From an uncultured Alphaproteobacteria bacterium (GTDB taxonomy: Bacteria > Pseudomonadota > Alphaproteobacteria > Micavibrionales > UBA1664), in NCBI GenBank assembly GCA_943789475.1, contig CALSUG010000005.1, positions 331,470-395,469 of the forward strand: a stretch of 64,000 bases of DNA. The letters run 5' to 3'. A program made the position numbers and the translations under genes. Positions 27,475-36,482 of this stretch are shown here, piece after piece. Every line of letters starts with the position of its first letter. Position 1 is the stretch's first letter. Under the pieces are notes generated by a model. That model did no database searches. It saw nothing but the letters and a program-made list of their open reading frames with translations, and was not told the origin of the DNA.

Positions 27475-28293
27475 TTAAAACATTGTTTGCGGGTCAAAGT
27501 TTAATGTAATTGTATTCCACATGCTATATTTATCCGCGGGCAAATCAAGCGGTGTACAATCGGGATGTTTTATCGCCCTTATCGCATTATCGGCGGCCGC
27601 GCGGAAAAATGTATCCGATTGATATCGCATACGATCGGTAATTTGTACATCACGCACCGTACGGTCTTTATTGACATTAATCGTTAAATTTACGGCCAAT
27701 GTTTCTGCCTTTGCCGCACCGGGAAGAATATTCCAACATTGTGATAATTGCATACGAAATGCATCTAATTCCCCCGTTGTCATGCGATCAACGGTTGGAC
27801 TTTGTGTTAATTTAGGGCCATCACGTTTTGTATCAACAGGATCGCTATCTTGTAAATTTTTGAGCACAGACATGAAATCCGTTTTTGTATCTTTTTTATC
27901 CTCAACCTCTTTCTTTGGTTTAGGCTTTTTGGGTGTCGGTTTTTGTTTCGGTGGACTTTTAGGTTTTTTCACCACTGTTTTTGGTTTTGTTCGTTCGACT
28001 TTTTTTTCTTCGACTTTGTTCGCGACCTCTGCCTTTTTTGGTGGTTCGGGTTTTTCTAAAGCCTTTGGCGCAGGTTTTGGTTTATCTTTTTTAAGTGGCG
28101 GTGGCGTTTCCTTGACTGGCTTGGGTTTCTTTTTCGCCTCTTCTTTTGGTTTTTCTTCGGCCACAAACGAAATTTCAATTGGTGTTTCTTTGACCTTTAC
28201 AACCTCATCTTTGAACAGGAATGTGCCACTAACAATCGCAATAACAATTCCATGGAAAATGAATGATTTTGCAAGGGATGAAAATTGGCTCAT
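27475..28293 (-). CDS. tolA: Tol system protein TolA
   Basis: 272 residues: one N-terminal membrane helix ('KSFIFHGIVIAIVSGTFLF', about 9-27), a long Lys/Pro/Glu-rich rod (about 40-135) and a C-terminal domain with paired strands ('AVNLTINVNKDRTVRDVQI', 'FFRAAADNAIRAIKHPDC') typical of TonB/TolA C domains. It transmits proton-motive energy from TolQR across the periplasm to TolB and Pal. The gene is adjacent to tolR with no gap. Confidence 0.95.
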   Translation of the reverse strand: MSQFSSLAKSFIFHGIVIAIVSGTFLFKDEVVKVKETPIEISFVAEEKPKEEAKKKPKPVKETPPPLKKDKPKPAPKALEKPEPPKKAEVANKVEEKKVERTKPKTVVKKPKSPPKQKPTPKKPKPKKEVEDKKDTKTDFMSVLKNLQDSDPVDTKRDGPKLTQSPTVDRMTTGELDAFRMQLSQCWNILPGAAKAETLAVNLTINVNKDRTVRDVQITDRMRYQSDTFFRAAADNAIRAIKHPDCTPLDLPADKYSMWNTITLNFDPQTMF

Positions 28294-28713
28294 TTATTGC
28301 CCCACAGAAATAAGTGCAACCTTGTTAAATCCACCTGAATTGATAGCCCCCAAAACACGCATGACGTCACCATAATTAAGTGTTTTATCCGCGCGCAGAT
28401 AAATTCGACGATCATCTTTACCATTGGTCATAGCATTGAGCAATGGAAGCAAGCGATCTTCGGTTACTTTTGATTCGCCAATAAACAAACCTTTATCATT
28501 TAACGTCACTTCAACAGGAGCGTCATCATCTTCGTGTAATGACTGTGCCTTTGATTGTGGCAAATCAACAGGAACACCCGCCGTTAATAACGGAGCCGTC
28601 ACCATAAATACGATCAACAAAATCAACATTACATCCACAAATGGTGTAACATTAATTTCGGCAATCGCATTGTGGCGCTTGCGCCCTGCTCCTGAATTTA
28701 GTTTCATTCCCAT
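28294..28713 (-). CDS. tolR: Tol system proton-channel subunit TolR (ExbD family)
   Basis: 139 residues with one membrane helix containing the essential Asp: 'INVTPFVDVMLILLIVFMV' (about residues 20-38). A periplasmic ExbD/TolR domain follows, ending 'NYGDVMRVLGAINSGGFNKVALIS'. It works with TolQ as the stator that energises TolA. Six bases separate it from tolQ, which lies upstream on this strand. Confidence 0.96.
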   Translation of the reverse strand: MGMKLNSGAGRKRHNAIAEINVTPFVDVMLILLIVFMVTAPLLTAGVPVDLPQSKAQSLHEDDDAPVEVTLNDKGLFIGESKVTEDRLLPLLNAMTNGKDDRRIYLRADKTLNYGDVMRVLGAINSGGFNKVALISVGQ

Positions 28714-28719
28714 GACGTT

Positions 28720-29508
28720 TTAAGCCACTTCTTTTTTATCAAATTGCGGTTTGTTTGCCGAACGTGCCAAATGACGTCCTAAAATGGCCGAAAATTCAGT
28801 CGCAAATGTTTCCAATCGATCTCCATAACGATTAAGATCACTTGAAAATTTATTATAAGCAATAACCGCAGGAATCGCGGCAACAAGACCAAGTGCCGTT
28901 GCAAATAAAGCTTCTGCGATACCCGGTGCAACAACGGCCAATGATGTGTTATTCGCCCCTGCAATCGCTGTAAAACTGTTCATTACACCCCACACTGTCC
29001 CGAATAATCCAATAAAGGGCGCGGATGATCCAACATTGGCCAAAAACGTCATGTTTTTTTCCAACCCATCCATAGATTTGGTAATTTCAACGGCCATGGC
29101 ACGTTCAATACGTTGTTGTAGGCCGGCACCAAGTGCACTATTTCCTGATTTTTGATCCGTGGCCGCGACTTTCCATTCATCCATTCCCGCCATAAATGTT
29201 GATAACATGGGATCGGGTTTCGATTGTTTTACACGATCGTATAATTTATCCAACGCTTCACCACTCCAAAATACATCTTCGAATTTTTTTGCACGACGAT
29301 TGGTCAATTTCATTGTTTTTAATTTTTCAAAAATGATCGCCCAACACCAAACGGATGCAAATACCAACATCAACATCACGATTTTTACAACAATGTCGGC
29401 CTGCCAGAACAATGCCATTGGTGATAAATCATGTGCCATTTGTGATCCTTCAATAACGACACCTTCAACGGCACGATCAATCGGATTGGGCATAAAGTTA
29501 TTGCTCAT
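28720..29508 (-). CDS. tolQ: Tol system proton-channel subunit TolQ (MotA/TolQ/ExbB family)
   Basis: 262 residues with three membrane helices: 'IVVKIVMLMLVFASVWCWAII' near residue 37, and the conserved pair around 'FLANVGSSAPFIGLFGTVWGVMNSF' and 'IAEALFATALGLVAAIPAVIAYN' between about 145 and 220, which line the proton path with TolR. Complete and of standard length. The start overlaps the end of ybgC by 11 bases. Confidence 0.96.
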   Translation of the reverse strand: MSNNFMPNPIDRAVEGVVIEGSQMAHDLSPMALFWQADIVVKIVMLMLVFASVWCWAIIFEKLKTMKLTNRRAKKFEDVFWSGEALDKLYDRVKQSKPDPMLSTFMAGMDEWKVAATDQKSGNSALGAGLQQRIERAMAVEITKSMDGLEKNMTFLANVGSSAPFIGLFGTVWGVMNSFTAIAGANNTSLAVVAPGIAEALFATALGLVAAIPAVIAYNKFSSDLNRYGDRLETFATEFSAILGRHLARSANKPQFDKKEVA

Positions 29509-29893
29509 TTATTTTTTCCTTTAAAAATTGGGGCATACGAACCGCGCGCCCAGAATCACTATCAATACAGACAAGTTTAACAATTAATGTGGCACATGTA
29601 AGGCCTTCGCGATTAATTTTTTGCACCATTGTGAATGAAGTTTTACCCATTTCACTGACCGTACTTTCAACCGTGATCATATCTTCTAATTTAACCGGCA
29701 CATTATAATTAATATCAATGTGGCGCACCACAATCAGGATGTTATGATAATCTTTTAATTCACTATTACTTACCCCAAAATCGCGGATCATTTCGGTGCG
29801 CCCTCGTTCCGCAAATTTTAAATAATTTGCATGATAGACAATGCCGCCTGCATCGGTGTCTTCGTAATAAATACGGTAATTACAAGAGTGCAT
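29498..29893 (-). CDS. ybgC: Tol-Pal-associated acyl-CoA thioesterase YbgC
   Basis: 131-residue hot-dog-fold thioesterase. The catalytic Asp is in '[19 protein letters not shown]', and '[10 protein letters not shown]' is also family-typical. It hydrolyses short or medium acyl-CoA; it always accompanies tol genes and may act in phospholipid metabolism at the septum. A longer reading from 29920 exists, but AGGAG lies 6-7 bases before the ATG at 29893, and that start also gives the family's N terminus. It overlaps the end of ruvB by 14 bases. Confidence 0.94.
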   Translation of the reverse strand: MHSCNYRIYYEDTDAGGIVYHANYLKFAERGRTEMIRDFGVSNSELKDYHNILIVVRHIDINYNVPVKLEDMITVESTVSEMGKTSFTMVQKINREGLTCATLIVKLVCIDSDSGRAVRMPQFLKEKINEQ

Positions 29894-30908
29894 CTGTATC
29901 TCCTGTTTGTACAGGTGCATTTAATCCCAAATGTTTATAAGATTTTTCAGTCACCATACGACCACGTGGTGTTCTTTGAATTAATCCTTGCTGTAATAAG
30001 TAAGGTTCTATCACATCTTCCAATACATCGCGTTGTTCGGACAAGGCCGCGGATAATGTATCAAGCCCAACGGGGCCACCTTTATAATTTTCAATGATGA
30101 TTGATAAATAACGACGATCCATATTGTCGAGTCCATGATTGTCGATATCCAATTGTCCCAAAGCCTTATCCGCTATTTTATCCGTAATAACGTCAACATT
30201 TGCGACTTGCGCAAAGTCACGAACACGGCGAATAAGTCGTCCTGCAATTCGTGGGGTACCACGACAACGTCCTGCTATTTCTGCCGCGCCACTATCGTCT
30301 AAAATCACATTAAGCAATGATGCCGAACGCATAATGATTTGTTGCAATTCATCTGGTGTATAAAATTCTAATCGTAGAGGAATACCGAAACGATCACGCA
30401 GTGGATTACTGACCATTCCACTTCGCGTTGTTGCACCAATGAGTGTAAATGGTGGTAAATCAATTTGAACGGATCGCGCCGCGGGCCCTTCACCAATAAC
30501 AAGATCCAATTTTCCATCTTCCATCGCTGGATAGAGAATCTCTTCGACGGCTGGGTTTAAACGATGAATTTCATCAATAAATAAAACGTCGTGGTCTTGT
30601 ACATTTGTTAAGATCGCCGCCAAATCCCCTGCTCGTGCGATAACTGGCCCTGATGTTGATTTAAACCCTACACCCAATTCCCGTGCAACGATTTGCGCCA
30701 ATGTTGTCTTACCCAAACCTGGTGGGCCAAAAAACAAAGTGTGATCCAACGCATCACCACGTGTTTTCGCCGCCTGAATAAAAACAGATAAATTAGCCTT
30801 TAACTTTTCTTGGCCTGTGAATTCAGCCAACCCCTGTGGACGCAAGGCCGGGTCTTCACGTTCACCATCAATCAATGTTGTTTCTAATTCTGCTTCACGT
30901 TCAATCAT
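29880..30908 (-). CDS. ruvB: Holliday junction branch migration DNA helicase RuvB
   Basis: 342-residue AAA+ motor that drives branch migration of Holliday junctions held by RuvA. Walker A '[13 protein letters not shown]' (near residue 60), Walker B '[10 protein letters not shown]', sensor 1 'LIGATTRSG', and the C-terminal winged helix ending '[17 protein letters not shown]' are all present. The start overlaps the ruvA stop by 4 bases. Confidence 0.98.
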   Translation of the reverse strand: MIEREAELETTLIDGEREDPALRPQGLAEFTGQEKLKANLSVFIQAAKTRGDALDHTLFFGPPGLGKTTLAQIVARELGVGFKSTSGPVIARAGDLAAILTNVQDHDVLFIDEIHRLNPAVEEILYPAMEDGKLDLVIGEGPAARSVQIDLPPFTLIGATTRSGMVSNPLRDRFGIPLRLEFYTPDELQQIIMRSASLLNVILDDSGAAEIAGRCRGTPRIAGRLIRRVRDFAQVANVDVITDKIADKALGQLDIDNHGLDNMDRRYLSIIIENYKGGPVGLDTLSAALSEQRDVLEDVIEPYLLQQGLIQRTPRGRMVTEKSYKHLGLNAPVQTGDTDALL

Positions 30909-31522
30909 GCTGATAATTCTTTCAATCCTTGTTTGATGAGCATGCCAAGGTCTGCGTCATCTGCCAAGTTTTGTTTTGCGCGGTTGATGGCGATCATTGC
31001 TTCACTGCGTCCATATCCCAAATTAACAAGTGCGGATAATGCTTCCGCAATACCGCTATTATCACTGGCAGAAGGTGATGTTGCCATTTCACTTTGCGCC
31101 ATGGTCGGTGATAAATCCATGTTTCCTGTTTTGTCTTTTAATTCGGTCACAATACGTGTGCCTAGTTTTGGCCCAACACCATCGGCCTGCGTAAATACGG
31201 CCTTATCCTGCGCGGCGATGGCCAACGCCAAATCATTGGGCGATGCCACTGACAAAATAGCCAACCCGACCTTTGCCCCAACGCCCTGCACCTTTGTCAA
31301 AAGTAAAAACCATTCCTGTTCAACCGCATCGGCAAAACCGAATAAATGAATGTGATCTTCACGAACATGCGTTTCGATGAGTACAGAACATGTGTCCCCT
31401 TTATTACCAATACGAGAAAGCGTACGTCCGCTGGCAAATACAATATATCCAACACCATTCACATCTAAAATAAGTTGATTGCCTTTTACCGTATCAATAA
31501 CGCCAGTTAATTTTCCAATCAT
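30905..31522 (-). CDS. ruvA: Holliday junction branch migration complex subunit RuvA
   Basis: 205-residue junction-binding protein that forms tetramers on four-way DNA and recruits RuvB. The N-terminal OB fold begins '[19 protein letters not shown]'. Two helix-hairpin-helix motifs follow ('[16 protein letters not shown]', '[16 protein letters not shown]'), and a C-terminal UBA-like domain ('[16 protein letters not shown]') contacts RuvB. The ATG at 31522 is used rather than the upstream one at 31564 because it overlaps the ruvC stop as ATGA and gives the canonical N terminus. Confidence 0.97.
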   Translation of the reverse strand: MIGKLTGVIDTVKGNQLILDVNGVGYIVFASGRTLSRIGNKGDTCSVLIETHVREDHIHLFGFADAVEQEWFLLLTKVQGVGAKVGLAILSVASPNDLALAIAAQDKAVFTQADGVGPKLGTRIVTELKDKTGNMDLSPTMAQSEMATSPSASDNSGIAEALSALVNLGYGRSEAMIAINRAKQNLADDADLGMLIKQGLKELSA

Positions 31523-32007
31523 ATTGCGACCCTTCCACGTTCTGTTGAATGATGTGCATGGCAAATGGCAATAGCCAACGCATCCGCAGCATCCGCTGAT
31601 TTGAAATCAGCCTTTGGTAATAGTATTTTAACCATCATTTGAATTTGTTTTTTATCCGCATGCCCTGCCCCAACCACAGATTTTTTAACCTTGTTGGCAC
31701 CATATTCTGCGACTTCTAAGCCTGCACGTGCAGGCGCCAAGAAGGCTACTCCGCGTGCCATGCCTAATTTTAGAGATGAGGACCCTGACTTGTTAATAAA
31801 AGTTTCTTCAATCGCAGACGAAATTGGCTTGTACAAATCAATGACTTTATCAAGTTCGCTATCAATTAGATATAATCTTTCCGACAACGGAGCCTTTGCA
31901 TTTGATTTAATAACGCCACTTGCGATATAGGACAGGGCATTTTGATTTTGTTCAATAATGCCCCACCCTGTATTATTTAATCCAGGATCGATACCAATAA
32001 TTCTCAT
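31519..32007 (-). CDS. ruvC: crossover junction endodeoxyribonuclease RuvC
   Basis: 162-residue resolvase that nicks Holliday junctions symmetrically. RNase H-like fold with the first acidic residue in '[14 protein letters not shown]' (Asp7), the Glu in '[11 protein letters not shown]', and the C-terminal acidic pair in '[15 protein letters not shown]'. yebC-ruvC-ruvA-ruvB-ybgC-tolQRAB is a conserved alphaproteobacterial run. Confidence 0.97.
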   Translation of the reverse strand: MRIIGIDPGLNNTGWGIIEQNQNALSYIASGVIKSNAKAPLSERLYLIDSELDKVIDLYKPISSAIEETFINKSGSSSLKLGMARGVAFLAPARAGLEVAEYGANKVKKSVVGAGHADKKQIQMMVKILLPKADFKSADAADALAIAICHAHHSTERGRVAI

Positions 32008-32029
32008 GAGAATCAGTGTAGCGTGTTCT

Positions 32030-32788
32030 CTATTCGTTCGCCATCAATTTTTCTGCGACCTCATCGCTCATATCCATATTTGTGAATACAGCCTGAACAT
32101 CATCGTTATCTTCCAAGATATCAATAAAGCGCATATTTTTCTCTGCCGTTGAGAGGTCAGCATCAATCATTGTTTTTGGTTTCCAGATAAGGCCTGAACG
32201 CTCGATCGTTTCATATTTTTCCTCTAATGCCTTTTGCACGTCACCGAAACTGTCCAATCCAGTATAAATGTTATAAAATTCGTCGCTATCTTCAATATCT
32301 TCTGCACCACATTCCAATGCAAATTCAAAAATAGAATCAAAATCGCCTACGGTTTTTGGAAGGACCACTTCACCCATACGGTCGAAACCAAATAAAACAC
32401 TATTGGCCTCCCCCAGATTCGCACCAGATTTTGAAAAAGTTGTTCGCATTTCGGCAATTGTACGATTACGGTTATCCGTCATCGTTTCCAAAATGATTGC
32501 GACACCACCGTGCGCATATCCTTCATAGCGGATCTCTTCATAATCTTTTGCGTCAGTTGAATTTGGATCACCCGAAGAAATCGCCTTCGCAATACGATCA
32601 TTAGGCATGTTTCCTGACTTTGCCGCGGATATAGCTAAACGCAAACGGGGATTCATATCAGGGTCTGGACCACCCATCTTAGTTGCAACAGTGATCTCTT
32701 TTCCTAAACGATTAAAAATCTTTGCACGTTTTTTATCTTGCGCACCTTTGCGATGCTTAATATTTGCGAATTTTGAGTGACCTGCCAT
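32030..32788 (-). CDS. yebC: YebC/PmpR family protein (TACO1-like)
   Basis: 252 residues of the YebC/TACO1 family: start '[25 protein letters not shown]', then '[28 protein letters not shown]', the usual first domain. Members were described as transcriptional regulators; recent work ties the family to translation of proline-rich or difficult stretches. Complete, 22 bases upstream of ruvC on the same strand. Confidence 0.95.
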   Translation of the reverse strand: MAGHSKFANIKHRKGAQDKKRAKIFNRLGKEITVATKMGGPDPDMNPRLRLAISAAKSGNMPNDRIAKAISSGDPNSTDAKDYEEIRYEGYAHGGVAIILETMTDNRNRTIAEMRTTFSKSGANLGEANSVLFGFDRMGEVVLPKTVGDFDSIFEFALECGAEDIEDSDEFYNIYTGLDSFGDVQKALEEKYETIERSGLIWKPKTMIDADLSTAEKNMRFIDILEDNDDVQAVFTNMDMSDEVAEKLMANE

Positions 32789-32814
32789 TTTGATTTTACC
32801 TTCTTGATAAGTAA

Positions 32815-32842
32815 TTGCCTGTTAATAATATAATGTTATACT
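32815..32842 (+). promoter_or_regulatory. likely sigma70-type promoter of the response-regulator pair
   Basis: TTGCCT (32815-32820) and TATACT (32837-32842) are 16 bases apart. AAGGA (32852-32856) lies 6 bases before the ATG at 32863. Both hexamers are close to consensus. Confidence 0.55.
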
Positions 32843-32862
32843 TATTCTTATAAGGATTTTCA

Positions 32863-33357
32863 ATGGCATATGACTTTTCAAATATAAGCGTTTTAATTGT
32901 AGAAGACAATCAACCAATGGTGCAGGTCACACGCGCCATTTTAGAAACGTTCGGTATACAAAAAATTCATTCTGCATCTAATGGTGAAGCTGGATTTAAA
33001 AAATTTAATGACGACAGTTATGATCTTGTTCTTATCGATTGGATGATGAAACCTATGAATGGAATCGAACTTACTGAAAAAATTCGTACGGATACATACA
33101 GTAAAAATCCATATGTTCCTATTATTTTGATGACAGGTTTTAGTGAGAAAAAACGTGTGTTTAAGGCGCGTGACAAAGGGGTCACTGAATTTTTAGTAAA
33201 ACCATTTACCGCAAATGATCTTTATAAACGCCTAGTTCAAATCATTGAACGACCAAGACCGTTTGTTAAATCACCAGAATTCACAGGCCCAGATCGCAGG
33301 CGTAAAGCTATTGAAGGTGACCTTATCCCGAAACGTAGAGAAGAAGATAAAAAATAG
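32863..33357 (+). CDS. single-domain response regulator with a basic C-terminal tail
   Basis: 164 residues, one CheY-like receiver: acidic pocket 'VEDNQPM', phospho-acceptor Asp in 'LVLIDWMMKPMNG', Thr in 'ILMTGFS', Lys in 'FLVKPF'. The last 35 residues are basic and contain 'GPDRRRK' and end 'PKRREEDKK'; the tail is too short for a DNA-binding domain. It probably acts by protein-protein contact. It stands 9 bases before an unknown gene on the same strand. No kinase is adjacent; the orphan frameshifted kinase at 8.3 kb is 22 kb away. Confidence 0.88.
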   Translation: MAYDFSNISVLIVEDNQPMVQVTRAILETFGIQKIHSASNGEAGFKKFNDDSYDLVLIDWMMKPMNGIELTEKIRTDTYSKNPYVPIILMTGFSEKKRVFKARDKGVTEFLVKPFTANDLYKRLVQIIERPRPFVKSPEFTGPDRRRKAIEGDLIPKRREEDKK

Positions 33358-33366
33358 GATACAAAC

Positions 33367-33891
33367 GTGAGCGCGGCCTTTACCCAAGAAAAACAAAGAA
33401 ATATTCAGCTTATTCAGCCAGACTCTGGTTTAAAGAGTAAGGTCGGCCATGGCGGTTTAAATCAAAATATTTTAGAAAAAGCACAAAAGGTTATTGATGA
33501 AAACACAATCGATTTTATGCCTATTGCCATGCGTGACCTGTCTACATTACAAGAGGCATTGAAAATTGTTAAATCTCAAAAGGATAAACACGAAACAGAT
33601 AGTCTTATTGCCGTATTAGGAATACCTGTCATGCAATTAAAGGCCAACGGATCCATGTTTGGATATCCTTTGATTACAAAAATATCATCACTTATGATTC
33701 GTTTTTTGGAAACTGTAAATACGCTTGATAACGATACCTTTGATGTGATTTCAGGATTTTTAACATCTTTTAATGCTGTCCTGATCGGAAATATTCGTTT
33801 AGATGATGTGACTGGTGCTGGAGATGATCTCTATAATGCTTTAGAAGATGCATGCCAACGACATCTTAATAAAGTTAAAAACTTTGACTAA
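33367..33891 (+). CDS. hypothetical protein paired with the response regulator
   Basis: No family recognised with certainty. 174 residues from a GTG start, no signal peptide or membrane helix, predicted mostly helical: 'ILEKAQKVIDENTIDFMPIA', 'DLSTLQEALKIVKSQK', then a segment 'MFGYPLITKISSLMIRFLETVN' and a C-terminal helix ending 'DACQRHLNKVKNFD'. The layout (a helical bundle beside a CheY-like protein) would suit a phosphotransfer or output partner, but no clear HPt histidine motif is seen. The 3' end overlaps the convergent ymdB gene by 17 bases. Confidence 0.75.
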   Translation: MSAAFTQEKQRNIQLIQPDSGLKSKVGHGGLNQNILEKAQKVIDENTIDFMPIAMRDLSTLQEALKIVKSQKDKHETDSLIAVLGIPVMQLKANGSMFGYPLITKISSLMIRFLETVNTLDNDTFDVISGFLTSFNAVLIGNIRLDDVTGAGDDLYNALEDACQRHLNKVKNFD

Positions 33892-34693
33892 GCCCGTGAT
33901 CACCGCATCGTATCGGTGTAATGTTCTCTGCAAGTCCTGTAACCTCACTAATTTCTACTAATGCACCACATAACATAGCTGGCCCTTTTAAAGGTTCCAT
34001 TTTATCTAATCGACGGCCAATCAAGTAAGCTTGCATTGGAGCCTTAAAGTCCATCCCAATTGAGCTATTATAATTTCCAGTCATACCAACATCACTTTGG
34101 TATGCTGTTCCGTTTTCCAGAATACGGTGATCTGCGGTTGGTATATGTGTATGTGTTCCCAAAACGGCACTCACACGTCCATCAATATGATGCCCCATAC
34201 AAACAATTTCACTTGTAGCCTCACAATGAAAATCAACAATAATCGCATCACTATTTGTTTTTAGCTTAATGTTCGCAAGAGTCTTATCTAACGCTTTAAA
34301 CGGACAATCAATCAAAGCGTTCATAAATACACGTCCCATGGCGTTAATTACGGTTACAAATTTACCCTTGTGATCACGGTAGCTATAAATACCATTCCCA
34401 GGAATATCATCATGTTGAGGAAAGTTGATGGGGCGAATAAGGCGTGGGTCTTCATTCATAAATGGAATGATCTCTTTTTTATCAAAACTGTGATCACCAC
34501 CTGTAATACAATTTACGCCAAGATCAAAAAATTCTTCTGCGATTTTTTGTGTAATACCAAGGCCATGCGCAGAGTTTTCACCATTCACAATAACACTATC
34601 AGGATTATGTTTTTTACGAATTTCAGGTAAATATTTTTTGATGGCCTCACGACCTGATTCACCAAAGACATCGCCAATAAATAATATTTTCAT
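33875..34693 (-). CDS. ymdB: YmdB-family metallophosphoesterase (TIGR00282)
   Basis: 272-residue dinuclear-metal phosphoesterase; Bacillus YmdB hydrolyses 2',3'-cyclic nucleotides and affects motility and biofilm decisions. Metal ligands appear in 'FIGDVFGESGREAI', 'VNGENSAHGLG', 'GGDHSFDKKE', 'DFHCEATSE' and 'LGTHTHIPTADHRIL', all family signatures. The start overlaps the stop of the cyclo-ligase gene by 4 bases, so the two are coupled. Confidence 0.93.
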   Translation of the reverse strand: MKILFIGDVFGESGREAIKKYLPEIRKKHNPDSVIVNGENSAHGLGITQKIAEEFFDLGVNCITGGDHSFDKKEIIPFMNEDPRLIRPINFPQHDDIPGNGIYSYRDHKGKFVTVINAMGRVFMNALIDCPFKALDKTLANIKLKTNSDAIIVDFHCEATSEIVCMGHHIDGRVSAVLGTHTHIPTADHRILENGTAYQSDVGMTGNYNSSIGMDFKAPMQAYLIGRRLDKMEPLKGPAMLCGALVEISEVTGLAENITPIRCGDHGLSQSF

Positions 34694-35232
34694 GAAACCT
34701 CTATAATTCGTTTTGGCGTAATAATCAAATCAAGTCTTTGATCATGATCTTCCGCAGGAATAATATCATTATAAATTTGTTCTTCAAAACACACCCCTAT
34801 CAGGAGAGGTTTTACCGCGCATGATGCAATATAACGGTCATAATGCCCTGCCCCATACCCAATACGATTACCAGACAAGTCACACAATAGTAAAGGAAGT
34901 AATATTATATCAGGTCGACAAGATTCTTTAAAAGCTGTTTTAGGAATTGGGATATTAAATCGTCCATCGTTTAATTTTTCTCCTTTTGTCCACTCGTAAA
35001 ACTCTAATGTCTCTTTGTTTCGAATAACTGGTAGAGCGATCTTACACCCATTGATATAGTGAGGTGGATGTATTTCACTTCCAATGGGATAATATGTTCC
35101 TACAACTTTCTGTTTATGAAATAAGATCTTTTCAAGATTTTTATGCAATAAACCTTTGGCTTGGGATAACTCTTCTTCGGAAATGTTATCGCGAATTAGT
35201 TTCGCTTGTTGGCGCAGGTCATTTTTATTCAT
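34690..35232 (-). CDS. 5-formyltetrahydrofolate cyclo-ligase
   Basis: 180 residues. ATP-dependent conversion of 5-formyl-THF to 5,10-methenyl-THF, returning stored folate to the one-carbon pool. The nucleotide and folate site motif 'GNRIGYGAGHYDRY' is present, and the start 'MNKNDLRQQAKLIRDNIS' fits the family. An upstream in-frame start at 35295 would run into the 6S RNA gene; AAGGTGAT lies 6 bases before the ATG at 35232, which decides it. As in E. coli (ssrS-ygfA), the gene directly follows 6S RNA, and readthrough from the 6S promoter is likely. Confidence 0.94.
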   Translation of the reverse strand: MNKNDLRQQAKLIRDNISEEELSQAKGLLHKNLEKILFHKQKVVGTYYPIGSEIHPPHYINGCKIALPVIRNKETLEFYEWTKGEKLNDGRFNIPIPKTAFKESCRPDIILLPLLLCDLSGNRIGYGAGHYDRYIASCAVKPLLIGVCFEEQIYNDIIPAEDHDQRLDLIITPKRIIEVS

Positions 35233-35257
35233 GAAGATCACCTTTAAAAAAGCAAGT

Positions 35258-35428
35258 AAGTTGGCTGCGAACGCCGTGGTATTCGTTATCGTCATCTGGC
35301 CCTATCAAGATAGGTGGGCGCCGTATGTTCAATATTCGCGGCAAAACACGTTCTTTGAACAGGGATAGCTCCCGAGATGTGATTATCGGCCCGAGAGATT
35401 AAAGTTACTCACGAACGCCGCAGCCGAC
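35258..35428 (-). ncRNA. ssrS: 6S RNA
   Basis: Regulatory RNA that mimics an open promoter and sequesters housekeeping RNA polymerase. On this strand the 5' end GTCGGCTGCGG (from about 35427) can pair with the 3' end CGCAGCCAAC (near 35260), closing a long rod. The middle contains the unpaired-bubble region around CTGTTCAAAGAACG, and the outer helices show repeated complementary blocks such as CCACCTATC / GATAGG. Context agrees: zapA upstream and 5-formyl-THF cyclo-ligase downstream is the classic alpha- and gammaproteobacterial position. Length about 170 bases; exact ends are estimated. Confidence 0.87.
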
Positions 35429-35432
35429 AATG

Positions 35433-35461
35433 GGTATAATCTTATTTGATAGATTCTGCAA
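35433..35461 (-). promoter_or_regulatory. promoter of 6S RNA
   Basis: On the minus strand TTGCAG (35461-35456) and TATACC (35438-35433) are exactly 17 bases apart, and the RNA would start about 6-7 bases later at the 5' end proposed for 6S RNA. The -35 box lies inside the last codons of zapA. Confidence 0.65.
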
Positions 35462-35789
35462 GCTTTTGCACAGTTGCGGTTAGCTTATCAACTTGTTTGG
35501 CGTATTCTGCTTCTTGCTTGTTCAACGCTTCAGTTAATTTTTCTGAGTAATCTTCGGCCACTTGAGGATTGTCATTGGAGATTGCGTTTTGGGCATCAAA
35601 CAATTCATCCGCTAAAACTATGGCCGTTAATGCCATCAAGTCGGATTCTTTACGCACCGCACCAGAATCCGCAATCATGCGCACACGTTCATCAACATAT
35701 GAGGCTAATTTTTGCAAACGCCCTTCATCACCATCGGCACATGCCAAATTAAAAGAACGGTCATTAACGGTTAATGTAACTTCGGCCAT
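35442..35789 (-). CDS. zapA: cell division protein ZapA
   Basis: 115 residues. ZapA bundles FtsZ filaments at midcell. N-terminal domain 'AEVTLTVNDRSFNLACADGDEGRLQKLASYVDERV' matches the family, followed by 'MALTAIVLADELFDAQNA' and a C-terminal coiled coil (about 70-115). It lies one base after a small coiled-coil gene and just before 6S RNA. Confidence 0.94.
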   Translation of the reverse strand: MAEVTLTVNDRSFNLACADGDEGRLQKLASYVDERVRMIADSGAVRKESDLMALTAIVLADELFDAQNAISNDNPQVAEDYSEKLTEALNKQEAEYAKQVDKLTATVQKLAESIK

Positions 35790-35790
35790 A

Positions 35791-36012
35791 TTATGCGCTT
35801 TCTTTTATTAATGTTTGAACTGAAGAAATAGCTTCATCCAACTGATTTTTCAAACCATCAATATCGATATCGTTTGAAGGCGTCGCCGCACCAAACATAT
35901 CAATTTGATTTGTCACACTTGCTTTGGCCTTTGATTTAGCGGCTTTTTTACTTGCCTTTTCAAGGTCTTTAATCGCTTTTTGCAATTCTTTTAAACTGGC
36001 ATCGAAACGCAT
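35791..36012 (-). CDS. small coiled-coil protein upstream of zapA (DUF4164-like)
   Basis: 73 residues, two helical segments ('SLKELQKAIKDLEKASKKAA' and 'LKNQLDEAISSVQTLIKES') around a short loop containing 'QIDMFGA'. No membrane segment. Position (between divergent tkt and zapA) and form match the DUF4164 proteins of Alphaproteobacteria. A role in division together with ZapA is plausible from context alone. GGAGA lies just before the start. Confidence 0.82.
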   Translation of the reverse strand: MRFDASLKELQKAIKDLEKASKKAAKSKAKASVTNQIDMFGAATPSNDIDIDGLKNQLDEAISSVQTLIKESA

Positions 36013-36172
36013 GTATATTCTCCTTATTTCATCTTAAAGTAAGAAATTAAGGATGCACTTGTCTATCTTTTGCAAAAACTTATCAACAAGCTTGGTTTTG
36101 AGGTGCGTATGTATTTACACTTGACCTAAATGGTAAAAAATAATTTGTTTAAGGTTTACGGAAGGATTAATT

Positions 36173-36454
36173 ATGACATTGAAAAATAAAATTACAGGTG
36201 CCACTGCTGCAACATTTATGGCGGCAGCAACATTGATAAACACACCTGAGCCTGCTGAAGCACACCATGGGGCCTATTGGGTGACAGCAGATGTTTGTAC
36301 TGATAACGGTGTAGATTTGTACAATTGTTTTCGACAATCTGTTTTAAGCTCTTATCACCCAACCCTAAACTGCGCAAGTCAAGGCGGATTACCTGTCCTT
36401 GCTCGTGGAAATGGGAATAATTTATTTTATAAATTTTGCAGTTTTAATTGGTAA
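36173..36454 (+). CDS. small secreted cysteine-containing protein, function unknown
   Basis: 93 residues with a signal peptide (MTLKNKITGATAATFMAAA, cleavage near 'AEA-HHG' at residue 30). The mature part of about 63 residues contains four cysteines (in 'DVCTDNG', 'YNCFRQS', 'LNCASQG' and 'FCSFNW') that could form two disulfides, plus His and aromatic residues. No family recognised. A GGAAGG ribosome site lies 8-9 bases before the ATG. It is monocistronic, with a terminator after it and a divergent gene before it. Confidence 0.75.
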   Translation: MTLKNKITGATAATFMAAATLINTPEPAEAHHGAYWVTADVCTDNGVDLYNCFRQSVLSSYHPTLNCASQGGLPVLARGNGNNLFYKFCSFNW

Positions 36455-36482
36455 AACAAGCATTAATAAAAAATTGTAACAG

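Noticed and set aside
27671-28375. 234-residue plus-strand frame opposite tolA
   Set aside because: Low-complexity Phe/Gly/Ser shadow of the Lys/Pro/Glu-rich tolA rod; tolA has all family features.
31523-31564. Longer N terminus of RuvA from 31564
   Set aside because: The extra 14 residues lie inside ruvC and have no counterpart in RuvA; ATG 31522 overlaps the ruvC stop in the usual ATGA manner.
35233-35295. Longer N terminus of 5-formyl-THF cyclo-ligase from 35295
   Set aside because: It would extend into the 3' arm of 6S RNA; the ribosome site AAGGTGAT belongs to ATG 35232.
36080-36088. TTATCAACA as a DnaA box and replication origin
   Set aside because: A single site with one mismatch, no cluster, no AT-rich unwinding repeats and no dnaA or dnaN nearby.
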